NCBI RefSeq assembly: GCF_024703895.1
Contig: NZ_CP087968.1
Location: forward strand, 3,286,001-3,350,000
Origin: Nocardioides sp. B-3
Lineage (GTDB): Bacteria; Actinomycetota; Actinomycetes; Propionibacteriales; Nocardioidaceae
Direction: 5' to 3'
DNA length: 64,000 bases
The notes beneath the pieces were generated by a model that saw only the letters and a list, made by a program, of their open reading frames with translations, did not search any database and was not told where the DNA came from. Positions 54,136 through 63,316 of the stretch are shown here, piece after piece. The position numbers were made by a program, and so were the translations under genes. Position 1 is the first letter of the stretch. Each line of letters begins with the position of its first letter.

Positions 54136-54569
54136 GTGAGCTCGACGGTGGGTGGCGGAGCTACCCGGGCAACAGGTGCCGCAGAGCGGCTGGGCATGAC
54201 GCCCGGCATGGTCATCCAGGGAACTCGGCTGGGACAACGACACCGACGACGAGCTCAGGGTCGCGATCGAGGACGCCATCGATGCGGACATGGTCGACGG
54301 TGACTACGGCAATGTCGTCGATGCGGTGCTCCTGTGGTGGCGCGAGGACGACGGCGATCTGGTCGACGGCCTCGTCGACTCCCTGACGGATCTCGTCGGT
54401 GGTGGCGCCATCTGGCTGCTCACCCCCGAAGGTCGGTCGCCCCAACTCCGTGGACGCCGCGGACATCGCGGAGGCGGCCCCGGTGGCCGGCCTCGCCCAG
54501 ACGACGACGGCTGCGGTCAGCAAGGACTGGCAGGCCACGCGGCTGGTCACGCCGAAGACCCCTGCGTGA
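54136..54569 (+). CDS. DUF3052 domain protein, one or two indels
   Basis: About 144 residues. After one extra G at CCAGGG (54216-54221) is removed it reads [82 protein letters not shown], then [45 protein letters not shown]. This is the DUF3052 family, regularly found beside aceE and fasR in actinobacteria. Acidic, cytosolic, function unknown; the conserved location hints at a link to acetyl-CoA or lipid metabolism. Confidence 0.85.
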
Positions 54570-54612
54570 CCCACACAGTCCAGTTCGACGACCCCGGGAA
54601 CCGCTCATGAGT

Positions 54613-54678
54613 GAGCGAAGCGAGCGAATCATCCAACGCAGCAGCGTGGTGCCTCATGCGCGCACGGAGCGAAGCGAG
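54613..54678 (+). repeat. Two copies of GAGCGAAGCGAG before the acyl-CoA synthetase
   Basis: GAGCGAAGCGAG at 54613-54624 and 54667-54678, each preceded by an ATG or ATG-like stretch (CATGAGT; CATGCGC) and followed by further CGA repeats. When translated it yields SERSERI-type peptides. It looks like a dispersed short repeat inserted at the 5' end of the gene. Confidence 0.5.
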
Positions 54679-54685
54679 TACGTGC

Positions 54686-56303
54686 ATGAGCAAGTTGTCC
54701 GAACGCGCCGCAAACGTGGCCACCTCCGTCAAGGTGCTGGCGGGTGCGGGCATCATCCGGCCCTACGGGCCGCGCACCCCGGCCGGCCTCGGCAAGACGG
54801 TGCTCCGTTGGGGCACCGGCCCCGCGGGTGGGTTCGCGACCCTCGCCGTACGACACCCCGACCGGGTGGGGCTCATCGACGAGCTGGGTGAGCTGACCTT
54901 CGGCGAGATGCACGCGCGCAGCAACGCCCCGGCCCGGGGGTTGGTGGGGCTCGGCGTCAAGGAGGGCGACTCGGTCGCGGTGATGTGCCGCAATCACCGC
55001 GGGTTCGTCGACGCCACCATCGCGGTCGCCAAGCTCGGTGCCGACATCCTCTACCTCAACACCGCCTTCGCCGGCCCCCAGCTCGTGGACGTCATCGCGC
55101 GCGAGAAGCCGGCCGTCGTCGTCCACGACGAGGAGTTCACTCAGCTGCTGGGCGACGCCGATGTCGCCCGCCGGGTGATCGGCTGGAGTGACGGCGCCGA
55201 GCACGGCGGTGTGGAGACGCTCGAGTCACTCATCAGCGCCAACGACCAGTCCGACGTCGCGCCCCCGACGAGGCACGCCCGGATCGTGATCCTCACGTCG
55301 GGCACCACCGGCACCCCGAAGGGTGCCCCGCGCAGGGAGGCCGGCATCCCGGCCGCGGTGTCGCTGCTCTCCCGGATGCCGCTGGAGTTCGGCTGGCGCA
55401 CGCACATCGCCGCGCCGCTGTTCCACACGTGGGGTTTCGCCCACTTCGCGCTGTCCATGCTGCTCGGGGTCGACGGTCGTGCTTCGTCGCCGCTTCGACC
55501 CGGAGGACGTCCTGCGCGTCGTCGAGGAGAACCACTGCGAGTCGTTGGTCGTCATCCCGGTCATGCTCCAGCGCATCCTCAATCTCGACGACTCCGTGCT
55601 TGCCGGCTACTCGATGCCCAGCCTGAAGGTCGTCGCCTCGTCGGGCTCGGCGCTGCCCGGCGAGCTGGCGCTCAGCTGGATGAACCGCTTCGGCGAAAAC
55701 CTCTACAACATCTACGGCTCCACCGAGGTGGCGTGGGCGACCATCGCCACGCCCGAGGACCTGCGCGCTGCGCCCTCCTCGGCCGGCAAGCCCCCGCACA
55801 ACACGATCGTGCGGCTCTTCGACGACGCCGACCAGCCGGTGCCCATGGGTGGCACGGGACGCATCTTCGTCGGCAACAGCCTGCTCTTCGAGGGTTACAC
55901 CGGTGGTGGCTCCAAGTCCATGATCAACGGCCTGATGTCGAGCGGTGACGTGGGCCGCTTCGATGCCAACGGTCGTCTGTACGTCGAGGGGCGCGACGAC
56001 GAGATGATCGTCTCGGGCGGCGAGAACGTCTTCCCCAAGGAGATCGAGGACTGCCTCGTGGGCCACGACGCCGTGGTCGAGGCGGCCGCGATCGGCATCG
56101 ACGACCCCGAGTTCGGTGCTCGACTGCGGGCCTTCGTCTCCGTGTCCGCCGAGGTCACCGAGGACGAGCTCAAGGAGCACGTCAAGGCCAACCTCGCACG
56201 CTTCAAGGTGCCCAAGCAGATCGTCGTGATCCCCGAGCTGCCGCGCAACGCCACCGGCAAGGTCCTCAAGCGAGAGCTCGCGGCGTGGGAAGACCCCGCG
56301 TGA
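54686..56303 (+). CDS. AMP-dependent acyl-CoA synthetase/ligase, one frameshift
   Basis: About 540 residues. The AMP/ATP P-loop ARIVILTSGTTGTPKGAPR, the A5 motif LYNIYGSTEVAWATIATP, the A7 region LMSSGDVGRFDANGRLYVEGRDDEMIVSGGENVFPKEIEDCL, and the C-terminal lysine in LPRNATGKVLKRELAAW identify the ANL superfamily. One extra G near 55466 separates ALSMLLG from STVVLRRRFDPEDVL. A Leu-to-Pro at NAPARGLVGLG coincides with an expected CCTGG. It activates a fatty or other carboxylic acid to the CoA thioester; chain length is not readable. The stop overlaps the start of the peroxiredoxin gene. Confidence 0.87.
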
Positions 56304-56764
56304 CGGGCCTCCAGCTCGGAAGTCCGGCCCCCGACTTCACGCTGCGCGACCAGTTCGGCCAGGGACGTCACGCTGAGCAGCTACCGCGGCAGCAAGGCGG
56401 TGGTGATCCTCTTCTACCCCTACGCCTTCTCCGGAGTGTGCACCGGCGAGATGGCGGGCATCCGCGCGCCTCGACGAGTTCCTGACCTTCGACACCGAGG
56501 TGCTGGCAATCTCCTGCGACCCGGTCTACTCCCTGCGGGCCTTCGCCGACGCGGAGGGACTCAACTTCCCGCTGCTCTCGGACTTCTGGCCGCACGGTGA
56601 GATCTCGCGGGCCTTCGACGTGTTCAACGACGCCAAGGGGACCCCTCGCAGGTCGTCCTACGTCATCGACCGCGACGGCATGCTCGCCCGGGCGGTGCAC
56701 AACGCCAACCCCGAGGGGCGCGACTCGGACGAGCACCCTGGCGCAGCTGCGGGCACTGGTCTGA
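56300..56764 (+). CDS. Peroxiredoxin (AhpE/BCP-like), frameshifted
   Basis: About 155 residues. LGSPAPDFTLRDQFGQ then, after one G is removed at CCAGGG (56359-56364), DVTLSSYRGSKAVVILFYPYAFSGVCTGEMAGIR, with the peroxidatic Cys in GVCTGE. Then FLTFDTEVLAISCDPVYSLRAFADAEGLNFPLLSDFWPHGEISRAFDVF and YVIDRDGMLARAVHNANPEGRD. Further indels near 56468 and at CCCTGG (56736-56741, restores HLAQLRALV). It reduces peroxides using a thiol donor, mycothiol or mycoredoxin in this phylum by analogy. The GTG overlaps the upstream stop (GTGA). Confidence 0.88.
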
Positions 56765-56843
56765 ACCACTTGGGAGAATTTTCACCCTGTTTTTGCACAA
56801 ACCGCTGACAAGGCTTGGGTGCCCCATTAATCTTCTGGTTGTT

Positions 56844-56875
56844 GAACCGCTGGTGACCCGAGACGCCAGCGGTTC
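56844..56875 (+). terminator. Hairpin between the peroxiredoxin gene and tRNA-Val
   Basis: GAACCGCTGG and CCAGCGGTTC form a perfect 10-bp stem with a 12-nt loop. No T-run follows, so it may be a weak terminator or a processing structure upstream of the tRNA. Confidence 0.5.
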
Positions 56876-56904
56876 AGCCTCATTCTCATAGGGTGTTGCC
56901 CTGC

Positions 56905-56977
56905 GCGTCGGTAGCTCAGCGGTAGAGCACTCGGTTTACACCCGAGCGGTCGGCGGTTCAGAAACCGTCCCGACGCA
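56905..56977 (+). tRNA. tRNA-Val (TAC)
   Basis: Acceptor GCGTCGG/CCGACGC, D-arm GCTCAGCGGTAGAGC, anticodon loop TTTACAC. The T-arm reads GGCGG-TTCAGAAA-CCGTC: an extra A makes an 8-nt loop where TTCGAAA is expected. CCA is not encoded. The extra base is probably a sequence error. Confidence 0.88.
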
Positions 56978-56987
56978 CTCGCTTCTC

Positions 56988-57027
56988 GATGAGAGTCCTC
57001 TCATCAACGCCTCATGGCGGCCTCACA
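56988..57027 (+). promoter_or_regulatory. Left operator: GATGAGA-N4-TCTCATC plus 11-bp-spaced TCAY repeats
   Basis: Inverted repeat GATGAGA-GTCC-TCTCATC (56988-57005). TCATC, TCATG and TCACA start at 57001, 57012 and 57023, exactly 11 bp apart, the helical phasing used by OmpR/PhoB-type regulators. It stands 77-116 bp before the Asp-rich protein gene. Confidence 0.6.
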
Positions 57028-57103
57028 CCTCACGTCCACTGTGGATCCCGAGAGAGATCAACGGATCACCGGAGCCCGACAGGCTCCCGACGAGAGGAAC
57101 CCC

Positions 57104-57490
57104 ATGAAGAAGTTCATCCCCACCGCCCTGCTGGGCGTCGCCGGCGCCACCGTGATCGGGCTTCTCGGCATGCAGGCCCCGGCCGTGCAGGCCGGCCCGG
57201 CGGACGAGGCGCTCAAGCGCGAGGACGGCGCGGTCGAGCTCGTCCCGGTCGCCGACGACGATGACGACGACACGAACGATGACGACGACGGTGACGACGG
57301 GGACACCAACTCCCGCAGTCGTGAGACCAACGACAACACCGCCAGCAACTTCACCGGTGTGAGCCGCGACCGGGACAACAGCCGCGGTGACAAGACCCGG
57401 GACTGGACCCGCGACGGTGCGGGTGACAAGAAGCGCGACTGGTCGGCCAACCAGACCAACGACCGCAGCCGCAACGACACGCGCCGCTGA
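57104..57490 (+). CDS. Asp-rich secreted protein
   Basis: Intact, 128 residues. MKKFIPTALLGVAGATVIGLLGMQAPAVQAG is a signal peptide with cleavage near AVQA. The mature chain has an acidic tract (VADDDDDDTNDDDDGDDGDTN), then a low-complexity segment rich in Arg, Asp and Asn (SRSRETNDNTASNFTGVSRDRDNSRGDKTRDWTRDGAGDKKRDWSANQTNDRSRNDTRR). No fold is recognised. Acidic exported tails can bind Ca2+ or Mg2+ or cell-wall polymers; that is inference. It is preceded by the left operator and followed after 2 bp by an atypical kinase gene. Confidence 0.75.
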   Translation: MKKFIPTALLGVAGATVIGLLGMQAPAVQAGPADEALKREDGAVELVPVADDDDDDTNDDDDGDDGDTNSRSRETNDNTASNFTGVSRDRDNSRGDKTRDWTRDGAGDKKRDWSANQTNDRSRNDTRR

Positions 57491-57492
57491 CC

Positions 57493-58374
57493 GTGCGGAC
57501 GACACCCGACAGCTGGCACCTGCACGAGGGTGACGCGATCACCACGGAGCTGACCGCCGTCCGCAAGCTCGGTGGCGGTGCGGCGTACGAAGCCCGGCTC
57601 TCGTTCGACGAGGTGACCTATGCGCCCGTCGTGGTCAAGCTGCTCCGGCCCGGTCAGCTCGACAGCTCCTCCTCCCGGCGCGGCCTGCGCCGGGAGGTCG
57701 CGGCGCTGGCCGCCGTCAACCACCCGGTGGTCGTGCGCGGCCTGCGCCACGACCTCGACGGGCCGCGACCGCACGTCGTTCTCGAGCACATCGACGGTCC
57801 CCGGCTCTCCTCGCTGGTACGCCGACACGGACCGCTGCAGGAGCAGCAGTACCTCCCACTCGCCATCGACATCGCGTCCGCCCTGCACTACCTGCGTCAC
57901 ATCGGTTGGACCCACCTCGACATCAAGCCGAGCAACGTGATCATGGGCTCCCCGGCTCGTCTCATCGACCTGTCGGTCGCGCGGCCGGCCCAGGACGCGC
58001 TGGAGCTGCGGCACCTGATCGGCACGGACGCCTACATGGCGCCCGAGCAGTGCGATCCGGGCGAGCGGGCGCCGTCCGCGGCCAGCGACGTGTGGGGACT
58101 GGGGGCGACGCTCTTCGAGGCCGTGGCCGGGCGACGCGCCTTCGCCGATCCGCGACCGCGGGCCGAGCTGCTGACGGAACGCTTCCCGCAGCTCACGGCG
58201 GACCCAGCCCCGCTGCCGGCCGGCGTGCCCGGCGAGGTGGAGAAGACGATCCCGGCGATGCTCGCGCGCGATCCGGCTGCCCGCCCGGCGCCGTACGAGA
58301 TCGTGGACGCGCTGGTCCCGGTGCTCGAGCGCCAGCCGCGGGGGAGCCTTGCGGGCTTCAAGGTCCGTGGGTGA
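57493..58374 (+). CDS. Atypical Ser/Thr protein kinase (soluble, DLS instead of DFG)
   Basis: Intact, 293 residues, no membrane segment. Glycine-loop region: LTAVRKLGGGAAYEARLSF. The Lys of APVVVKLLRPG fits the ATP-binding lysine; Glu in RREVAALAAV. Catalytic loop WTHLDIKPSNVIMG keeps Asp, Lys and Asn. The metal-binding motif is LIDLSVARPAQ, DLS in place of DFG. Activation segment: IGTDAYMAPEQ. It ends soon after the kinase fold (VLERQPRGSLAGFKV). Close neighbour of the Asp-rich protein gene (2 bp), so likely one transcript, and convergent with the two-component genes. Confidence 0.82.
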   Translation: MRTTPDSWHLHEGDAITTELTAVRKLGGGAAYEARLSFDEVTYAPVVVKLLRPGQLDSSSSRRGLRREVAALAAVNHPVVVRGLRHDLDGPRPHVVLEHIDGPRLSSLVRRHGPLQEQQYLPLAIDIASALHYLRHIGWTHLDIKPSNVIMGSPARLIDLSVARPAQDALELRHLIGTDAYMAPEQCDPGERAPSAASDVWGLGATLFEAVAGRRAFADPRPRAELLTERFPQLTADPAPLPAGVPGEVEKTIPAMLARDPAARPAPYEIVDALVPVLERQPRGSLAGFKVRG

Positions 58375-59048
58375 TCAGGCGGGCCTGAAGCGGTAACCCA
58401 CCCCGCGCACGGTCTCGACGGCGTCGCTGCCGACCTTCTTGCGGAGGTAGCCGACATAGACGTCCACGACGTTGGAGCCGGGGTCGAAGTCGTAGCCCCA
58501 GACGTGGTCGAGCAGCTGTTCGCGGGTGAGCACTGGCCGGGGTTGAGCATGAAGATCTCGGCCAGTGCGAACTCGCGGGCCGACAGGTCGAGCACGTTGC
58601 CGTTGACGGACACGCGTCGGGTACGGCGATCGAGCATCACCCCCGCCACCCGGAGGATCTCCTCGTGCGGGCGGGGGTCGCCGGCGTCGGCGGTGCGCAA
58701 CCGCAGTCGCACCCGCGCCATCAGCTCGGCGAAACGGAACGGCTTGGCCATGTAGTCGTCGGCGCCGCTGTCCGGGGCAGTGACGGTGTCGGTGACCGAG
58801 TCGCGCGCGGTCAGGACGATCACCGGCATCCGGCTGCCCCGGGCGCGGAGCTGGTCGAGGACCGCGAAGCCGTCCGGGCCGGGCAGCCCGATGTCGAGGA
58901 CCATCAGGTCGAACCGTCCGGAGAGCGCCTCGTCGAGGCCGGTGGGACCGTCGCCGACGACGGTCGGCCGGTGGCCCTCGGCGCGCAGGCCCTTGGCGAC
59001 GAACGACGCGATGCGCTGCTCGTCCTCGACGATCAGGATCTGGGCCAT
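58375..59048 (-). CDS. OmpR/PhoB-family response regulator, one indel
   Basis: About 224 residues. Receiver domain: [26 protein letters not shown] with the acidic pair, phospho-acceptor Asp in [30 protein letters not shown] and the conserved Lys in [11 protein letters not shown]. Winged-helix output domain: [25 protein letters not shown], then after a lost G at 58531-58537 (an expected CCTGG), [35 protein letters not shown]...VRGVGYRF. It overlaps the end of the histidine kinase gene by 16 bp. Likely binder of the two matched operators flanking the locus. Confidence 0.9.
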
Positions 59049-60527
59049 GGTGTGGTGACCTCCTCGGTCGGCAGGGTGAGCTCGAAGCGAGCACCCTCGG
59101 GTTGGTCGTGGGGGTTCTCCGCCACCGAGACGGTGCCGCCGTGGGCCTCGGCGATCGCACGGACGATGGAGAGGCCGAGCCCGAAGCCCTCGTCGCCGGG
59201 TCGCACGGTGCCGCGCCCGAAGCGCTCGAAGATCAGCTCGCGGATCTCGGCGGGCACCGCCGGTCCGGTGTCGTGGACCCAGAGGGTCGCCGTGCTGCCG
59301 GAGATCGCGGAGCCGATGGCGATGGTGTCTCCCTGCTCGGTGTGCTTGACGGCGTTGTCGGTGAGCTGCAGCACGGCCCGGGTGATGCGCTGCTCGTCGA
59401 CGACCACGGTGCCGTCGGCCGCGGCGTCGAGCACCCAGTCCCGATCGCCGAGGACGCGAGCCTTGGCCGGGAGGGCGGCGGTGAGCTGCCCGAGGTCGAC
59501 GTGGGCGGTGGCCGGGAAGTCCGGGCGGCGGGTCTTGGCCAGCACGATCAGGTCGCCGACGAGTCGCGACATCCGGTCGACCTCGTCGAGCACCGGGTTG
59601 CAGGGTCTCGCCCACCTCGGTGGGGTCGCCGGGGTCGAGGAGCTCGAGGTGGCCGCGCATCACGGTCAGTGGCGTCCTGAGCTCGTGGCCCGCGTCGTCG
59701 AGGAACCGCCGCTGGTCGGTGAAACCCGCGTCGAGGCGTTCGAGCATCAGGTTGATGGTGCGCGTCAGCGCGGTGATGTCGTCGTTGCCCTGCTCCGGGA
59801 TCCGGCGCGACAGGTCGGTCGCGGTGATGTCGCGCGCCGTCTCCTCGAGCGTGCGCAGCGGCGCCAGCAGGCGCCCCGACTGCAGTCCAGCGATGGCGGT
59901 GATCAGCCCCGGGGACAGCAGCGCCACGAGCGTGTAGGTGCGCAAGGTGCGGTCGAGCTCGGTGTGCTCGTCGGCCGGGAAGTTGACCAGCACCAAGGCG
60001 CCATTGCCCTGCGCGTTGCTGACCGGGACCAAGGTCACCCAGACCTCGCCGAACTGCTCGGACTCGATGACGCTGGTGCCGCCCTCGCGCGACGTGTCGT
60101 CGACCGCCCGCTGGTAGGCCGGTTCGTCGAGGACCTCCCGGCCGTAGCGGTTCTTCGTGGCGAGGGGCCGGGTGCCCTCGACGTAGCCCACCAGCATCTC
60201 GTCGTCGTCGGGCACGTTGCGGGTGAGGAAGACGTGCAGCAGCCGCTCGACGTCGTCGAAGCGCTCGCCGGTGCGTGGATCGATGCGCAGCTCGCGGAAC
60301 TCGGCGATCTCCTGATCGATCTGCTCGTTGACCGCGCGCTCGATGCGCGACGACTCCAGCGTGTGCACCAGCAGTCCGGCGCCGGACATGGCCGGGGCGG
60401 TGAGCACGGCGATGACGACGGTGATGCGGGTTCGGACGGAGACTCGGGAGAACCGCCGCGGACGCTCAGTCGTCCCCGGCGTCGTCAGCGTCGTCCCCGC
60501 TCCCTGAGTCGTCATCGGCTCCATCAT
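59033..60527 (-). CDS. Membrane sensor histidine kinase, one indel
   Basis: About 497 residues. First membrane helix [24 protein letters not shown], an extracytoplasmic sensor of about 130 residues ([28 protein letters not shown]...[26 protein letters not shown]), second helix [21 protein letters not shown] domain ([24 protein letters not shown]), H-box [22 protein letters not shown]-box [15 protein letters not shown] boxes VHDTGPAVP and [21 protein letters not shown] break near 59590 separates GETLQ from [15 protein letters not shown]. The start region (ATG 60527, 60524 or MTTQ at 60515) overlaps the end of the upstream Asp-rich gene, implying coupling. Confidence 0.88.
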
Positions 60528-60918
60528 CGTCCCCGTCGTCCACCGTGGTGGGGTGCGGCGTCACCACACGTGCCGTGTCGTCGACGGGCTCCTCGGCGTC
60601 GTCGTCCGGCGCCCGGGTCGTCGTCGGTGGCGGTGCGTGCGTGGTGGCGGGCGGGGCGCTGCTGCCGCTCGGTGCGGTGGGCGAGCCCGGATCGGTCGGG
60701 GCAACCGGTGCCGTGGACGGGGTGGCAGGGGCGGTCGGGGCCGTCCGGCCCGGCGCCTTCGGCGTCTTCGGCGACACCGGCGAGGTGGCGTCGTTGATGA
60801 TCAGCGGGCTCCTGTCGGCCGGCTCGCGCGCACCCGAGGGGGAGAGCGACACGGCGACGTACGCCGCGATCGGCACCACGAGGACAAGGGCGACAACGGC
60901 CTTCAACCGGGGGCTCAT
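60466..60918 (-). CDS. Membrane-anchored Asp-rich protein
   Basis: Intact, 150 residues. One N-terminal membrane segment (MSPRLKAVVALVLVVPIAAYVAVSLS), a short conserved-looking stretch (GAREPADRSPLIINDATSPV), a long Pro/Thr/Ala linker and an acidic C-terminal tail ([24 protein letters not shown]). With the anchor in the membrane, the tail would lie outside the cell. Its 3' end overlaps the histidine kinase start by about 60 bp. The right operator lies 27-61 bp upstream of its ATG. It may act as an accessory sensor or target of the kinase; that is inferred only from position. Confidence 0.7.
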   Translation of the reverse strand: MSPRLKAVVALVLVVPIAAYVAVSLSPSGAREPADRSPLIINDATSPVSPKTPKAPGRTAPTAPATPSTAPVAPTDPGSPTAPSGSSAPPATTHAPPPTTTRAPDDDAEEPVDDTARVVTPHPTTVDDGDDDGADDDSGSGDDADDAGDD

Positions 60919-60944
60919 GAGGCCACGATGGACGAGCAGCGTGG

Positions 60945-60979
60945 CCACGAGGTGAGACGAGGATGAGAACTCTCTCATC
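60945..60979 (-). promoter_or_regulatory. Right operator, same architecture as the left one
   Basis: On the minus strand: GATGAGA-GAGT-TCTCATC (60979-60962), followed by TCTCACC with TCA units 11 bp apart. The inverted repeat has the same arms and spacer length as 56988-57005. It faces the Asp-rich membrane protein gene. Confidence 0.6.
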
Positions 60980-61020
60980 GGAGGGTTCTGGCCGTGGGTG
61001 AGCCGTGCCAGAGTGGGCGC

Positions 61021-62551
<1,531 letters not shown>

Positions 62552-62552
62552 C

Positions 62553-63306
62553 GTGGCCCACGACCCGGCCGCGTTGCGTTCGTACCTCGCGGACCGGGTC
62601 GCGGTGATGCGTGCGGCCGGCGAGGGCGTCGCAGTCGACGCCGAGGAATCCGTCCACGACCTGCGGGTGGCGCTCGCGCGAGTCCGCAAGTCCCCGGCCA
62701 CCTTCGGACCCGCCCTGCCCACCGACACGTCGCTCGAGCTCGCGCTGCGGCTCAAGCACTCCGCCTCGACGCTCGGGCCAGTCCGCGACCTCGAGGTGAT
62801 CGGTGAGCTGCTCTCCTCGGTGGAGGCGGGGCCGCTGAGGGACCGCGAGCTCGCGGTCGTCAGGGCCGACTTGGCGTCGCGGCTGGACGCCACCGGGTCC
62901 GAGATCTCCGGCGTCGCCCACCACCGGTTGGTGGCCGACCTTGCGGCGTACGTCGACCTGCTGGAGCCGCGATCAGGCGACCTGCGACCACTGGCCCGCC
63001 GGGCGGTGGAGCGCGCCGACAAGAGGTTCGGACGCGGCGGAGCGTGACCCGATCGCGCTGCACCGGGCGCGGACGGCGGCCAAGCGGGCGCGGTATGCCG
63101 CGGAGGTGGTGGGCAAGCCGAAGCTGGCGCGTCGGCTCAAGCGGCGCACCGAGGGACTCGGCATCCACCACGACTGCCACGTCGCGTCTGCGCGGCTGCT
63201 CTCGCTCGACGTGACCGGCGACGAGGCGGAGGAGCGCGACCGGATCCTGACGTCGCTCGCCGCCCGGGCGGAGGACGGGCGGCTGCTGGCGATCGGTTCG
63301 CTCTAG
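62553..63306 (+). CDS. CHAD domain protein, one indel
   Basis: About 250 residues. The CHAD signature is clear: VDAEESVHDLRVALARVRKSPATF (HxxRVxxRxxR-like) and, in the second repeat after an indel near 63040, DPIALHRARTAAKRARYAAEVVG. Helical with basic residues on one face and positioned to bind polyphosphate, the known ligand type of the family. GTG 62553 starts one base after the synthetase stop, so it is likely coupled. CHAD proteins can associate with polyphosphate granules; no CYTH domain is present here. Confidence 0.8.
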
Positions 63307-63316
63307 AGTTCGAGCC

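Noticed and set aside
57240..57310. Asp-codon repeats read as a CRISPR-like or microsatellite array
   Set aside because: They are GAC/GAT codon runs within a protein gene with a signal peptide; no spacers or palindromic repeats.
58032..60527. One 831-codon minus-strand ORF joining histidine kinase and response regulator
   Set aside because: The frame is carried through by an indel in the kinase and continues past the regulator into antisense of the kinase gene at 57493; the two proteins are separate genes with a 16-bp overlap, not a hybrid kinase.
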